A DNA stretch of 64,000 bases from Yersinia alsatica (GCF_902170305.1 NZ_CABHWW010000028.1:1-64000), one strand, 5' to 3'. Shown: positions 31,470 through 41,229, numbered from the stretch's first letter. The notes: generated by a model not told the origin, from the sequence alone. Program-made: numbers and translations.

Positions 31470-32063
31470 TCAAACCGCCTGATTGTTAAAGTTTTCAGCC
31501 AGATGCTGACGATAACGGCTAATATCACCTTCAATATCAGGTTGTTTAATCACATCATTACACATAAATGTTGGCAATGGCTTCATGCCAAGGAATTGAT
31601 TGGCTTTATGGAAATGCAGATAAACGCCATCAACACCGACACCTTCGAAGAACTGCTTTGGATCAGTAAAGGCTTCTACAGGGGCATTCCAGGTCACTGA
31701 AAGCATATAGGTTTTACCCTGAATCAAACCGCCGGAGCCGTAACCTTTGGTGGCATCGGAGCGGGTACGACCATCGCTTTGGTACAAGCGACCATGGCCA
31801 TAGGTGAAGACTTCATCAATATATTTTTTCAAAATCCAAGGTTCACCCATCCACCAACCCGGCATTTGATAAATAACCGTATCAGCCCACAGATAGTTTT
31901 CAATTTCACTTTCAATATCATAACCTTGGTCAACAGTCGTGATTTTAACCTGATGGCCGTTTTCCTGAAGAAAATCAGCAGCTACATTAGTGAGAGTGAG
32001 ATTTAGCAGACCTTTGGAATGCGCAAACTCTTTCATTGCATTAATAATTAGTACGTTACTCAT
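31470..32063 (-). CDS. mdaB: NADPH:quinone oxidoreductase MdaB
   Basis: 197 residues of the NQO1-like flavodoxin fold. Features include the FAD-site start MSNVLIINAMKEFAHSKG, the YQMPGWWMGEPW segment (about residues 65-76), YGSGGLIQGK and SVTWNAP. MdaB reduces quinones by two electrons and protects against quinone redox cycling. It is the first gene of the mdaB-ygiN pair. In E. coli this pair sits beside qseBC; here the neighbouring two-component genes are a different pair. Confidence 0.95.
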   Translation of the reverse strand: MSNVLIINAMKEFAHSKGLLNLTLTNVAADFLQENGHQVKITTVDQGYDIESEIENYLWADTVIYQMPGWWMGEPWILKKYIDEVFTYGHGRLYQSDGRTRSDATKGYGSGGLIQGKTYMLSVTWNAPVEAFTDPKQFFEGVGVDGVYLHFHKANQFLGMKPLPTFMCNDVIKQPDIEGDISRYRQHLAENFNNQAV

Positions 32064-32388
32064 TAATATAATCCTTTTGACGCGGGAGTTTTGAAACTAC
32101 CTAACTCAGAATGCTGAGTATGCTAACGGTTTCAGTACCAGAGAAAAATGCACAATAATGCATAACACTGTTGCTTAAAAAGCAACAAAGCTCTTTGGTT
32201 GAATCGTTTTAGCCGCAAATGTGCGAAGCAACGCGCATTGAATTTTATATAACCGAAACCGCAGATCAATAGTTTTGAAGCTGCTCTCAGAATGCAGTTA
32301 ATACCGCGCAGCATATAGCTGCCAACAGAGTTATAGCGGTACACTGCTTGCCTATCAGCGACGCTCGTTTATTCAGGTCTGCGCCATT
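32064..32388. other. Spacer between mdaB and the response regulator gene
   Basis: 325 bases, divergent. Two small hairpins are visible: CTCAG/CTGAG around 32104-32117 and GTTGCTT/AAGCAAC at 32170-32185. A 70-codon minus-strand frame at 32132-32344 has no recognisable similarity and I do not accept it as a gene. Promoters for both sides must lie here but I could not fix them. Confidence 0.3.
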
Positions 32389-33096
32389 ATGTCCCCTCAT
32401 ACTTTGCTTGTAATTGATGATGACGAAGAGATCCGCAGCTTGCTGACGGAATACTTCACCAAGGCGAATTTTCGTGTGCTTTCGCTACCTGACGGTGAAC
32501 ACTTGCTGACCACGTTGAAGCAAGAGTCTGTGGATTTAGTGATTTTGGATGTCATGCTGCCGGGGGATGACGGCTTCACGCTTTGCCGTAAAGCGCGGCA
32601 AGTATCGGCGGTGCCGATCATCATGCTGACTGCGGCGTCTGATGAAAGTGACAAAGTAATTGGGTTGGAGCTGGGAGCTGATGACTATCTGGCTAAACCC
32701 TTCAGTGCTCGTGAGTTGTTGGCGCGAGTTAAGGCGTTATTACGTCGCAATCAAATCGTGCAAAGCCCCGGTACTGAAGCACGTTTTTTGTGTTTTAACG
32801 GCTGGAAACTGGATTTAGTCCGGCGAGAGCTTATTGATCCACATAAACAGAGTGAACCGCTATCCGGAATTGAATTTACGTTGCTCTCGCTATTTTTACG
32901 TCATCCTAACCAGATCCTCGATAGGGACCAGATTTCTGAAATCACTCGTCGGCGGGAAAATAACCCTTTAGAGCGTGGGATTGATGTACAAATCAGCCGG
33001 TTACGTCAGCGCCTGCAAGATAGCCAGCGCCTGCTACTGCGCACCCTGCGCAATCAGGGTTACATGCTGTGTTGCGATGTGACTCGTGAATATTGA
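32389..33096 (+). CDS. OmpR-family response regulator (GltR-like position)
   Basis: 235 residues. The receiver domain has the acidic pocket D10-D12, the phospho-acceptor D54 (ILDVMLPGDDG), T81 and K103 (LAKPF). The C-terminal winged-helix DNA-binding domain has SGIEFTLLSLFLRHPNQILDRDQI and RLRQRLQD, ending RNQGYMLC. It is not QseB, which occupies the E. coli site near mdaB. It overlaps the sensor gene by 11 bases. The order regulator-sensor-sugar-binding protein suggests regulation of sugar uptake, as in Pseudomonas GltR; this is inference from gene order. Confidence 0.88.
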   Translation: MSPHTLLVIDDDEEIRSLLTEYFTKANFRVLSLPDGEHLLTTLKQESVDLVILDVMLPGDDGFTLCRKARQVSAVPIIMLTAASDESDKVIGLELGADDYLAKPFSARELLARVKALLRRNQIVQSPGTEARFLCFNGWKLDLVRRELIDPHKQSEPLSGIEFTLLSLFLRHPNQILDRDQISEITRRRENNPLERGIDVQISRLRQRLQDSQRLLLRTLRNQGYMLCCDVTREY

Positions 33097-34546
33097 TGCG
33101 GGTCGTTATGTTCGCTGGCTACAAGATATGTTCCGGCCACTTTGGCCTCGTTCACTACTGAGCCGCATGCTATGCATGTTGGTGATTGCACTGCTGTTAG
33201 CTGAAAGTATTTCCGGATCCATTTGGTATCGTCAGTTCAGTCTGCGTAATCAGGCTAGCCTGGAAAGTACCATTAAAGGGTTGGTGCAAGGGATGCTGAC
33301 CAGCTACAACTTTATGTCTTCTCTGCCGCACAATTACCGCCATTTGGTATTGCAGCAGCAACTGGCACTCGGGGGTTCTCAGTTTTTTATTTCAATCAAT
33401 AATCATGTATTGGACGAAGTACAACTGCTGGATAGCCAAACCGCCAGAACGATAGTCTCACAGGCAAAACAGGAACTGCGGACACAATTAGGAGAGCGAC
33501 AAGCGGCAATCATCTCTCTGACCCCCGCGGATCAACTTAAAGTATTTAATGCCGGGGTTCTGGTGGAAAATCTGCCTCCGGCATGGGCGCGTTTTGGCAT
33601 CACCACCTCCCATAAAGATGCGCCGGTATTGGTTATTCAATTACAACTAAATGCCAATGAATGGCTATTTCTCGCCGCTCCTCTGCCGCCCCCTTACGAT
33701 CAGTTAGAAAGCCCGCTATTTAGCTTACGTCAGGTTGGTTTTACGCTGTGTAGCTTGCTGTTGGTGCTACTTTTCACTTGGTGGCTGATTCGCCGTGAAC
33801 TGAAACCTTTGGCGCGGTTAGCCCATGGTGCGCTTGAACTTAACAGCTCATTGGACAGCGAGCCATTGCCGGAGGAAGGCAGTGCAGAGTTAGTGACGGC
33901 AACCCGTTCTTTCAATCAAATGCAAAGCCGCCTAAGGGCTTATCTGCATAATCGGGAGATGCTGTTTACCGCGATCAGCCATGACTTGAAAACGCCGCTT
34001 ACTCGGCTGCGCTTGCGGGTAGAAATGCTGGAAGATGAAAGATTGGGGAAAAAGTTCGAGCAGGATGTTGCTGACCTGGAAATGATGGTTAAAGGCGCGC
34101 TACAGAGTATGAAAGACACTGATTTACATGAGAATCTTGAATCCATCGATATCATGAATTTGCTAAGAAAAATGATGGATGCCTATCTCAATGTCAGTGT
34201 TTCTGGCAAAGCCAGCCCCATTTTTGGTCGCCCACTGGCGATTAAGCGCCTGCTGAATAATATCGTCGAAAATGGGTTGAATTATGGTCAGCAGGTAGAG
34301 ATAACTTTGTCAGATCATCGGGATTATATCATGTTGTTTATCCGTGATTTTGGTCCGGGGATCCCGGAGGATCAGTGGGAGAAAGTGTTTAAACCTTACT
34401 ACCGTTTACAGCAAGATAACCGTGGCAGCGGGTTGGGGCTTGCCATTTCGCGCAGCATTGCCAGAGCACATGGTGGCGAGGTGACATTACGCAATCATCC
34501 CGGCAGTGGCCTGATAGTGGAAGTCCGTTTACAACGTTATAACTGA
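33086..34546 (+). CDS. Membrane sensor histidine kinase (GtrS-like position)
   Basis: 486 residues from GTG 33086. Two membrane helices (about 26-46 and 214-236) enclose a periplasmic domain of about 165 residues with no Cys. Then come HAMP, HisKA with H299 (AISHDLKTPLTRL) and HATPase with the N box (NNIVENGLNYG, about 391-401), DFGPGIP (421-427) and GSGLGLA (447-453). No clear ribosome site precedes the GTG, so coupling through the 11-base overlap is likely. An ATG at 33128 is an alternative start. The binding protein gene starts 11 bases downstream. Confidence 0.88.
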   Translation: MNIDAGRYVRWLQDMFRPLWPRSLLSRMLCMLVIALLLAESISGSIWYRQFSLRNQASLESTIKGLVQGMLTSYNFMSSLPHNYRHLVLQQQLALGGSQFFISINNHVLDEVQLLDSQTARTIVSQAKQELRTQLGERQAAIISLTPADQLKVFNAGVLVENLPPAWARFGITTSHKDAPVLVIQLQLNANEWLFLAAPLPPPYDQLESPLFSLRQVGFTLCSLLLVLLFTWWLIRRELKPLARLAHGALELNSSLDSEPLPEEGSAELVTATRSFNQMQSRLRAYLHNREMLFTAISHDLKTPLTRLRLRVEMLEDERLGKKFEQDVADLEMMVKGALQSMKDTDLHENLESIDIMNLLRKMMDAYLNVSVSGKASPIFGRPLAIKRLLNNIVENGLNYGQQVEITLSDHRDYIMLFIRDFGPGIPEDQWEKVFKPYYRLQQDNRGSGLGLAISRSIARAHGGEVTLRNHPGSGLIVEVRLQRYN

Positions 34547-34557
34547 GTCTATTACCT

Positions 34558-35805
34558 ATGTTGAAGGCGCTATCTCTTATTTTCTTGTTGTCGGTCGCGA
34601 CCCATGCCACTGCCACTAACGTTGAAGTTCTGCATTATTGGACCTCGTCCAGTGAGCAAGCCGCACTTGAATCGGTCAAACAGGCATTGGCCGAAAAAGG
34701 AGACAACTGGCAAGATTTTGCTGTTGCAGGTGGCGCGGGAGAGAGCGCATACAGTGTACTGCAAACTCGCGCTATTGCTGGCAATCCGCCCGGAGCAGCG
34801 CTGCTTGAAGGTAAGGCCATAGAGGAGTGGGCCAGATTAGGCTTTCTCTCCAGCCCTTATACACCGGAGCAAACTGTTGAATGGGATAAAGTTTTACCCC
34901 CGGCGATTGAGGCTAATATTAAATACCGTGGTGAATATGTTGCTGTGCCGGTAAATATACATCGTATCAATTGGATGTGGATTAACCCCAAACCCTTCGC
35001 CAAATTGAAACTCGCGGTGCCCACCACATGGGATGAGTTTTTTGCCGCCGCTGACAAATTACAAGCCGCTGGCTACATCCCCTTAGCACATGGTGGGCAA
35101 GCATGGCAGGACGCCACGGTGTTTGAAAATCTCCTACTAGGCATGGAGGGCGGGGAGTTCTACCGTCAGGTATTTATGGAGCAACGCAGCAGTGCTATCA
35201 CGAGTGAGAAGATGGTGCAGGTGCTGGAAAAGTTTCGCCAAATTAAAAGTTATATCGATCCAGATGCTGCCAATCGGCCATGGCATGAATCGGTAGAAAT
35301 GCTGCGCAGTGGCAAAGCAGCCATGATGATTATGGGCGACTGGGCCAAAGGGGAGATGATGCAAGATGGTGACCACCCCGGCAAAGAGTTTCTGTGTGCC
35401 TTGGCTCCCGGGACTCAGGGCTACTTCATCTATAACACCGACAGCTTTGCTATTTTGCAGCAGAATGGTAATCCGGTCATGGTATCCGGGCAGCGCCATT
35501 TAGCTGACGTCTTGATGGATAAGCAGTTTCAGGTCACTTTTAATAAATTAAAAGGTTCGATCCCCGCCCGTATGGATGTTTCTTTGCAAGATTTTGACTC
35601 CTGTGCGCAACAGTCCGGCAAAGCATTCCGTCAGGCGGAGGCCTCAGACAAATTATTGCCGAGCATGGCGCATTCAATGGCGACAGATGCCCAAACTAAA
35701 GAGATTTTTTTCCACGTCCTGAACTACTTTTTTACCCATCCAGAGCAGACACCGCAGCAGGCTGTGCAACAGTTGAATACTGCATTAATCGCGGTGAAAT
35801 CTTAA
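34558..35805 (+). CDS. Periplasmic sugar-binding protein of ABC-transporter type (GtsA-like), no permease nearby
   Basis: 415 residues. A signal peptide (residues about 1-19, ending THATA) is followed by a family-1 solute-binding fold: VLHYWTSSSEQAA, the AIAGNPPGAALLEGKAIEEWA region, VNIHRINWMWIN, PTTWDEFFAAADKLQAAGYIPLAHGG, and the lobe with AMMIMGDWAKGEM. It resembles glucose/mannose-type binding proteins such as GtsA of Pseudomonas. No membrane permease or ATPase gene follows; the next genes are convergent PTS genes. It may feed an unlinked transporter or act as the ligand-presenting partner of the upstream kinase. A hairpin with TTT follows. Confidence 0.87.
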   Translation: MLKALSLIFLLSVATHATATNVEVLHYWTSSSEQAALESVKQALAEKGDNWQDFAVAGGAGESAYSVLQTRAIAGNPPGAALLEGKAIEEWARLGFLSSPYTPEQTVEWDKVLPPAIEANIKYRGEYVAVPVNIHRINWMWINPKPFAKLKLAVPTTWDEFFAAADKLQAAGYIPLAHGGQAWQDATVFENLLLGMEGGEFYRQVFMEQRSSAITSEKMVQVLEKFRQIKSYIDPDAANRPWHESVEMLRSGKAAMMIMGDWAKGEMMQDGDHPGKEFLCALAPGTQGYFIYNTDSFAILQQNGNPVMVSGQRHLADVLMDKQFQVTFNKLKGSIPARMDVSLQDFDSCAQQSGKAFRQAEASDKLLPSMAHSMATDAQTKEIFFHVLNYFFTHPEQTPQQAVQQLNTALIAVKS

Positions 35806-35881
35806 GAGTGGCGCATCAAATAAAGTGGCTGAGTTTATAGAGGGATATTGCAGGTTCGATTATTGCAGCTTTCATGGAGCA

Positions 35882-35903
35882 GAAGGGCGAAGTGCCCTTC
35901 TTT
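35882..35903 (+). terminator. Hairpin after the binding-protein gene
   Basis: GAAGGGC/GCCCTTC with a five-base loop is followed by TTTAAAA. It lies between the convergent binding-protein gene and the PTS operon, about 75 bases past the former. Confidence 0.55.
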
Positions 35904-35938
35904 AAAATGGGAAATCACAACATATCAGAGGGTTACTC

Positions 35939-36379
35939 CTAGATTCCTTCCGGTTCCTCATTGCTCTCATTATCTGGTGTGTCACTCTCAAGCACAAAAT
36001 GAACGATTCCTCTGCTCCCGGCAGCCAGTGCTTGCTGGGCAAACTCGCTCGCAGTGGGGATTTCATCTCTATCTAACACTGTTTCTGCCAGCATCTGCAT
36101 ATTGGTGCCAGCAATAACTTCAAACTGAGGTTGCTGCACACTCAATTGGACAGCGCTGCGAAAAGGGGAACCACCCAGTAAATCGGTGAAGAACACGACT
36201 CCCTGCTCCACAGGTAATGCATCCAGTGCTTGTTGTAATGCTTGGTCTAACTGTTGAGTATTCATGCCGACCGGAAAATCGATAGCAATAATTTGTTGTT
36301 GGGGGCCAATGATTTGCTCTAGGGCGTTATATAACCCACTGGCAAAGCGCCCGTGGCCGGTGATGATTATGCTGATCAT
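35939..36379 (-). CDS. agaF: PTS mannose-family EIIA (AgaF-like)
   Basis: 146 residues. The EIIA-Man fold starts ISIIITGHGRFASGL, with H9 as the phosphorylated histidine, and continues with VVFFTDLLGGSPFR and VIAGTNMQM. An acidic tail (about residues 132-146) ends the protein. It accepts phosphate from HPr and passes it to the EIIB of the same operon. It is the last of four genes, 58 bases after the IID gene, with AAGGA before the ATG. Similarity to E. coli AgaF suggests a galactosamine-type substrate. Confidence 0.9.
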   Translation of the reverse strand: MISIIITGHGRFASGLYNALEQIIGPQQQIIAIDFPVGMNTQQLDQALQQALDALPVEQGVVFFTDLLGGSPFRSAVQLSVQQPQFEVIAGTNMQMLAETVLDRDEIPTASEFAQQALAAGSRGIVHFVLESDTPDNESNEEPEGI

Positions 36380-36437
36380 AGAAAGTCCTTGAGCGCTGGC
36401 AAGTTACCAGCGCATTAAAGATTGATACTGATGGGGG

Positions 36438-37277
36438 CTACAACACGCCGAGCCATGACAAGGCAATAGACAACACAAATGTCACCAGAATGAGTGTTAC
36501 CGGGCTGACTTTCTTGGCCCGCAGCAAGTAATACATCAGCAAGGTGTAAACCATGGGCAGCAGATTAGGGAAGACTTTGTCAAAGAAAGCTTCTTGAATA
36601 GAGACTTCATGACCAGCCGTCACCGCGACTTTCGCCGCTACGGTAATATGAACATATGAAGCAATCAGCCCACCAACGACGGTCACACCGAGGATGGTCG
36701 CTGCTCTGGAAATAGCCCCCGAACTGGCCCGCAGTTTATCAATGGCTTTTACCCCCAAGGTGTAACCCAGATGAGTCCACACCACGCGCAGTAAAAATAG
36801 CGCCAGATAGACAACGAAGAAGATAATTGGCCCTAACACACTGCCCTGACTGGCAAAAGAGGCACAAACCCCGGCGACAATCGGCAGCAGAGTGAACCAG
36901 AAAATAGCATCGCCAATACCCGCCAGTGGCCCGAACAGTGCCACTTTCAGCCCCTTAATCAGGTCGCGACTTTCATGACGTTCCTCCAGTGAAATCAGTA
37001 ACCCCATCAGGAAACCAACGGCATTGGTGTTGGTATTGATAAACTCCAGATTGTCTTTCATGGCAGCAGACAGAGCAGCTTTGTCATTGCCATAAATCTT
37101 CTTCAACAGTGGGACTTGGGCGCTGGCAAAACCGGTGGCTTGCATCCGCTCGTAGTTAAAACCGGCCTGTAACAGTGCCGAACGGAAACCTAACCGCGTG
37201 ATATCTCGGCGTGTCAACTTGGTGGTCGGTTCTGCGCTGGCATCTGTGGTAGTGGGCAAGGTGTTAGATTCCATCAT
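36438..37277 (-). CDS. agaD: PTS mannose-family EIID (AgaD-like)
   Basis: 279 residues. It carries the EIID pattern (TRRDITRLGFRSALLQAGFNYERMQ, then NTNAVGFLMGLLISLEE, GLKVALFGPLAGIGDAIFW) and is close to E. coli AgaD. With EIIC it forms the membrane permease. It has a Thr-rich N-terminal extension of about 20 residues before the conserved start. Two adjacent ATG codons (37277 and 37274) are possible; GAGGAG lies four and seven bases before them. It overlaps the EIIC gene by 14 bases, indicating coupling. Confidence 0.92.
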   Translation of the reverse strand: MMESNTLPTTTDASAEPTTKLTRRDITRLGFRSALLQAGFNYERMQATGFASAQVPLLKKIYGNDKAALSAAMKDNLEFINTNTNAVGFLMGLLISLEERHESRDLIKGLKVALFGPLAGIGDAIFWFTLLPIVAGVCASFASQGSVLGPIIFFVVYLALFLLRVVWTHLGYTLGVKAIDKLRASSGAISRAATILGVTVVGGLIASYVHITVAAKVAVTAGHEVSIQEAFFDKVFPNLLPMVYTLLMYYLLRAKKVSPVTLILVTFVLSIALSWLGVL

Positions 37278-38046
37278 TCATCTCCTCAGGTGCAGCAGCA
37301 GCGGCGGCTTTCTTCTGTTGGTTGTAATATTCGTAGACAGCGAAAGCCGTCCCCAGTAGCGCGACAGGTAACAGATTTTGTACCGGTATAAAGGTGACAA
37401 ACAGGAAACCAATGATAAAGAAAGGGGTGAACGGCGTTTTCATCATAACTTTCAACAGTAAGCCGAAACCAACTGCAGGTAAGATGCCGCCCGCCACTTC
37501 AAATCCGTGGGTTAACCACACCGGCATTGAGCGCACCAGACTTTGCATCGCCCCCTGAGAGACATAGGCACAAAGGAAGGTTACGGCGGCGTAAGTCACC
37601 GCCACTATCGCGGTTAACAACAAATTTAGCCGCCCGAGAGCCGCGCCATCCGCTTCTTCTGCATACAAATCTGCTTTCTGCATAAAGAAGGAGAATGCTG
37701 AGTAATAGAACAGAATGATGTATTGCATGAGGAAGCTAAAGGGCAGACCGAGTCCGATTGCTGTTTTCGCATCAACCCCGGTACTGTGGGCGATAACGGT
37801 GGTCATAATCCCCGCCAACACCGGGTTTGGCGGTTGAGTACCCCCAATTGGCGTCAGGCCAGTAAAGGCCAGTTCAGTTAAAGCACCGGTAATCAAACCT
37901 GTTTGGATATCACCGAGAATAGCACCCGTTAAGGTACAGACGATTAACGGGCGGAAGATATACAGCGCTTCCAGCCAGAAATCGATCCCGACAATCAGGG
38001 CCATAATTGCCAGCCCAATACCTTGCATCATTGTTATTTCATGCAT
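37264..38046 (-). CDS. agaC: PTS mannose-family EIIC (AgaC-like)
   Basis: 260 residues and polytopic. Strong similarity to E. coli AgaC, including MHEITMMQG, GIDFWLEALYIFRPLIVCT, GAILGDIQTGLITGALTELAF and GGTQPPNPV. It is the sugar-translocating subunit with EIID. The frame extends to a TTG at 38064. The ATG at 38044-38046 is chosen because AgaC starts MHEIT, with a weak GACGGA ribosome site. A 24-residue Ala-rich, charged tail follows the last membrane segment. It lies 87 bases after the EIIB gene. Confidence 0.92.
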   Translation of the reverse strand: MHEITMMQGIGLAIMALIVGIDFWLEALYIFRPLIVCTLTGAILGDIQTGLITGALTELAFTGLTPIGGTQPPNPVLAGIMTTVIAHSTGVDAKTAIGLGLPFSFLMQYIILFYYSAFSFFMQKADLYAEEADGAALGRLNLLLTAIVAVTYAAVTFLCAYVSQGAMQSLVRSMPVWLTHGFEVAGGILPAVGFGLLLKVMMKTPFTPFFIIGFLFVTFIPVQNLLPVALLGTAFAVYEYYNQQKKAAAAAAPEEMNDGI

Positions 38047-38133
38047 AAATAATTCCGTCACCAAAGGCGTTGTAGGGCAGGGTACTGTCGGTTTTCGTCA
38101 TACCGTATTGCTATACCCTGATGCGGCGGCTAT

Positions 38134-38607
38134 TTACTGGACTTTATCTTTGCCGTCGCTCGGTGTGTCCTGAATAAAGACATTTACGTTATGCTGTTGA
38201 ATTGCATGCAGGTTGGCCAGATCGTTATCATCGACATACACTTTTTTGGTCAGTGGGCGTTTGCCTTCTGAAAAGTGCATATTCCCGACATTCACATCGC
38301 GAATAGGTACCCCGCCTTCGACCAAGCGGCGAGCTTCGTCCGGTGTGCGGCAGACGATAAAAATTTTCTGTTCAGCAGAAGCTTTACCAATGACATCAAT
38401 GGTTTTTTGGATGGAGAAGAAACGGATCCCCAGCCCCATAGACTCAGCTGTCATCGACATTATTTGCTGTTGAAGTTTGTCCTGTGCGACACCGTCGTCG
38501 GCGACTAATAACAGGTTTGCCCCCAGGGATGAGGACCATGCCACGCCAACCTGGCCGTGAACCAGCCGGTTATCGATGCGTAACAGCAAAATATTGGGTG
38601 ATGCCAT
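38134..38607 (-). CDS. agaB: PTS mannose-family EIIB (AgaB-like)
   Basis: 157 residues. The EIIB-Man fold has the phosphorylated His in RIDNRLVHGQVGVAW (about residue 18). It also has GLGIRFFSIQKTIDVIGKA, IVCRTPDEARRLVEGG and NVGNMHFSEGKRP, closely following E. coli AgaB. The start ATG 38605-38607 has GGAGAATACCC before it; the frame open to 38667 is not needed. It is the first gene of the four-gene operon, divergent from parC. The catabolic genes of N-acetylgalactosamine/galactosamine use (agaS, agaI, kbaY and so on) are not in this window. Confidence 0.92.
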   Translation of the reverse strand: MASPNILLLRIDNRLVHGQVGVAWSSSLGANLLLVADDGVAQDKLQQQIMSMTAESMGLGIRFFSIQKTIDVIGKASAEQKIFIVCRTPDEARRLVEGGVPIRDVNVGNMHFSEGKRPLTKKVYVDDNDLANLHAIQQHNVNVFIQDTPSDGKDKVQ

Positions 38608-38955
38608 GGGTATTCTCCTACTTCGACTGCAAGCGAAACGATATTGTCTCTGTGTGTTGATTGGCACGCTGTGGTTCCGACAACCGTATCGAGAAAGTGA
38701 AAAAGTGGAAGGAAGTCCAGCGCATAGCCAGTATATGAATGGAAAAGCAGCGGTAGGCTACATGATGATATCGTTTTGTTACCCCGGTGATAGAAAGGCG
38801 GGGCAATGTTACAGAGATGAAAGATTGAGATTATCTGTGGGTTGTGACAGTAACCCCGCAGATGAGGTACTATCGCGGGCAGAAATCTACAATGAACTTG
38901 CGGTGTCTATCTTGACGAACAGTGATTGCCACCAGAGTCTGAGGATAATTGAGTA
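38608..38955. other. Divergent spacer agaB-parC
   Basis: 348 bases carrying the promoters of the PTS operon and parC. I see no clear CRP site (TGTGA-N6-TCACA) and no gene. A 126-codon plus-strand frame running through 38576-38956 overlaps agaB and ends against parC; it has no recognisable product. Confidence 0.3.
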
Positions 38956-41229
38956 ATGAGTGATTTGACTCATGACGGTGCAGAACGCTTACCGCTGCAC
39001 ACCTTTACTGAAAACGCCTATCTGAACTATTCCATGTACGTCATCATGGATCGGGCGTTGCCGTTTATCGGCGATGGTTTGAAACCGGTGCAACGGCGCA
39101 TTGTCTACGCAATGTCCGAACTGGGGCTAAACAATAGCGCAAAATTTAAAAAATCTGCGCGTACCGTGGGTGACGTGTTGGGTAAATATCATCCACACGG
39201 CGACAGTGCTTGTTATGAAGCTATGGTATTGATGGCGCAGCCATTCTCTTATCGCTATCCATTGGTTGATGGTCAAGGGAACTGGGGGGCACCGGATGAT
39301 CCTAAATCCTTCGCCGCAATGCGTTATACCGAATCTCGTTTATCCAAATATGCTGAAGTTTTGCTGGGCGAGTTGGGGCAGGGCACGGTTGACTGGGTGC
39401 CGAACTTTGACGGAACCATGCAGGAGCCGAAAATGCTACCTGCGCGCCTGCCAAACATTTTGCTCAATGGGACGACCGGTATTGCTGTCGGCATGGCAAC
39501 CGATATTCCACCGCATAATGTGCGCGAAATTGCACAAGCGGTGATTGCGCTTATTGATAAACCAGCGACCTCTCTGGATGAGTTACTGGAATTCGTGCAA
39601 GGGCCTGATTTCCCAACTGAAGCAGAAATCATTACTCCGCGTGATGAAATTCGTAAGATTTACCAGAATGGCCGTGGCTCCGTGCGTATGCGGGCATTGT
39701 GGAAGAAAGAAGATGGCAGCGCGGTCATCACCGCCTTACCTCATCAGGTTTCGGGTGCCAAAGTGCTGGAACAGATTGCCAGCCAAATGCGCGCCAAAAA
39801 ATTACCGATGGTTGAAGATTTACGTGATGAATCTGATCATGAAAACCCAACACGTCTGGTAATTGTTCCGCGTACTAATCGCGTCGATCTGGATCAAGTG
39901 ATGAACCATCTGTTCGCCACCACGGATCTGGAAAGAAGTTACCGTATTAACATGAACATGATCGGCCTGGATCATCGTCCATCAGTCAAAGGGTTGCTGG
40001 AGATCCTGACCGAATGGTTAGTATTCCGTCGTCAAACAGTACGTAACCGCCTGAATTATCGTCTGGAAAAGGTGCTGAAACGGCTGCATATTTTAGAAGG
40101 TTTATTAATTGCCTTCCTGAATATCGACGAAGTTATTCATATCATTCGTACTGAAGATGAGCCAAAACCGCTGCTGATGCAGCACTTCGCGATTTCTGAA
40201 ACTCAGGCTGAAGCGATCCTCGAACTGAAACTCCGCCATTTAGCCAAACTGGAAGAGATGAAGATCCGTGGTGAGCAAGATGAGTTAGCCAAAGAACGTG
40301 ATCAATTACAGGCATTACTGGCATCCGAACGCAAACTGAATACCTTGATTAAGAAAGAAATTCAGGCAGATGCCGCAGCCTATGGTGATGATCGTCGTTC
40401 ACCGTTGACTGAACGTGGTGAAGCTAAGGCCATGAGTGAGCATGATATTGTGCCTTCTGAGCCGGTAACCATTGTGTTGTCTGAAATGGGTTGGGTGCGC
40501 AGTGCCAAAGGCCATGATATTGATCCGTCTGGCTTAAGTTATAAAGCGGGTGACAGTTTCCGCGCCGCAGCGCGGGGCAAGAGTAACCAACCGGTGGTCT
40601 TTATTGATTCAACCGGCCGCAGTTACGCCTTAGACCCACTGACACTGCCATCAGCACGCGGGCAAGGTGAACCGTTGACCGGGAAGCTCACACCGCCGCC
40701 GGGTGCAACCATTGAACAGGTATTGATGGCACCAGATAGCCAGAAATTATTGATGGCATCAGATGCCGGTTATGGCTTTGTATGTACTTTCAATGATTTG
40801 GTTGCCAAGAACCGTGCCGGTAAGACGATGATTACTTTGCCGGAAAATGCCAAAGTATTACCGCCATTGGAAATTTATGGGCCGGATGACATGCTGTTAT
40901 CCATCACCGCCGCTGGTCGTATGCTGATGTTCCCAGTTGCAGATCTGCCTGAGTTATCAAAAGGTAAGGGTAATAAGATAGTCTCAATCCCGGCGGCAGA
41001 TGCCGCAGCGGGCAAAGATCGTCTGGTGTGGCTATTTGTTTTGCCGCCGCAAACGTCGGTTACACTTCACTTCGGTAAACGTAAGCTAACCTTGCGACCA
41101 GAGGATTTGCAGAAATTCCGTGCTGAACGCGGCCGGAAAGGTTCACCGCTACCTCGTGGTTTGCAACGTATTGATCGTGTTGATGTTGATGCGCCTGCAC
41201 GGGCAATACCCACAGACAGTGAAGAGTAA
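38956..41229 (+). CDS. parC: DNA topoisomerase IV subunit A
   Basis: ParC cuts and rejoins DNA in topoisomerase IV. It has 757 residues. The catalytic Tyr is in AAMRYTE (about residue 124, equal to Y120 in E. coli). The N-terminus is four residues longer than E. coli, so the quinolone-determining Ser and Glu are at 84 and 88 ([12 protein letters not shown]). Both are the sensitive, wild-type residues. The C-terminal beta-pinwheel domain is complete and ends DSEE. The start follows a weak GAGG-type site (TGAGGATAATTGAGTA). plsC follows after 169 bases. Confidence 0.99.
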   Translation: MSDLTHDGAERLPLHTFTENAYLNYSMYVIMDRALPFIGDGLKPVQRRIVYAMSELGLNNSAKFKKSARTVGDVLGKYHPHGDSACYEAMVLMAQPFSYRYPLVDGQGNWGAPDDPKSFAAMRYTESRLSKYAEVLLGELGQGTVDWVPNFDGTMQEPKMLPARLPNILLNGTTGIAVGMATDIPPHNVREIAQAVIALIDKPATSLDELLEFVQGPDFPTEAEIITPRDEIRKIYQNGRGSVRMRALWKKEDGSAVITALPHQVSGAKVLEQIASQMRAKKLPMVEDLRDESDHENPTRLVIVPRTNRVDLDQVMNHLFATTDLERSYRINMNMIGLDHRPSVKGLLEILTEWLVFRRQTVRNRLNYRLEKVLKRLHILEGLLIAFLNIDEVIHIIRTEDEPKPLLMQHFAISETQAEAILELKLRHLAKLEEMKIRGEQDELAKERDQLQALLASERKLNTLIKKEIQADAAAYGDDRRSPLTERGEAKAMSEHDIVPSEPVTIVLSEMGWVRSAKGHDIDPSGLSYKAGDSFRAAARGKSNQPVVFIDSTGRSYALDPLTLPSARGQGEPLTGKLTPPPGATIEQVLMAPDSQKLLMASDAGYGFVCTFNDLVAKNRAGKTMITLPENAKVLPPLEIYGPDDMLLSITAAGRMLMFPVADLPELSKGKGNKIVSIPAADAAAGKDRLVWLFVLPPQTSVTLHFGKRKLTLRPEDLQKFRAERGRKGSPLPRGLQRIDRVDVDAPARAIPTDSEE

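Noticed and set aside
32132-32344. 70-codon minus-strand frame upstream of the response regulator gene
   Set aside because: No ribosome site or recognisable similarity; it lies in a divergent promoter region.
32389-34546. qseB-qseC
   Set aside because: E. coli has these genes near mdaB, but here the pair is followed by a sugar-binding protein and the gene order fits a GltR/GtrS-type system better.
38576-38956. 126-codon plus-strand frame before parC
   Set aside because: It overlaps agaB antisense and the parC promoter region, with no recognisable domain.
38956-41229. Quinolone-resistance substitution in ParC
   Set aside because: The Ser and Glu positions (84 and 88 in this numbering) are wild type; the shift comes from a four-residue longer N-terminus.
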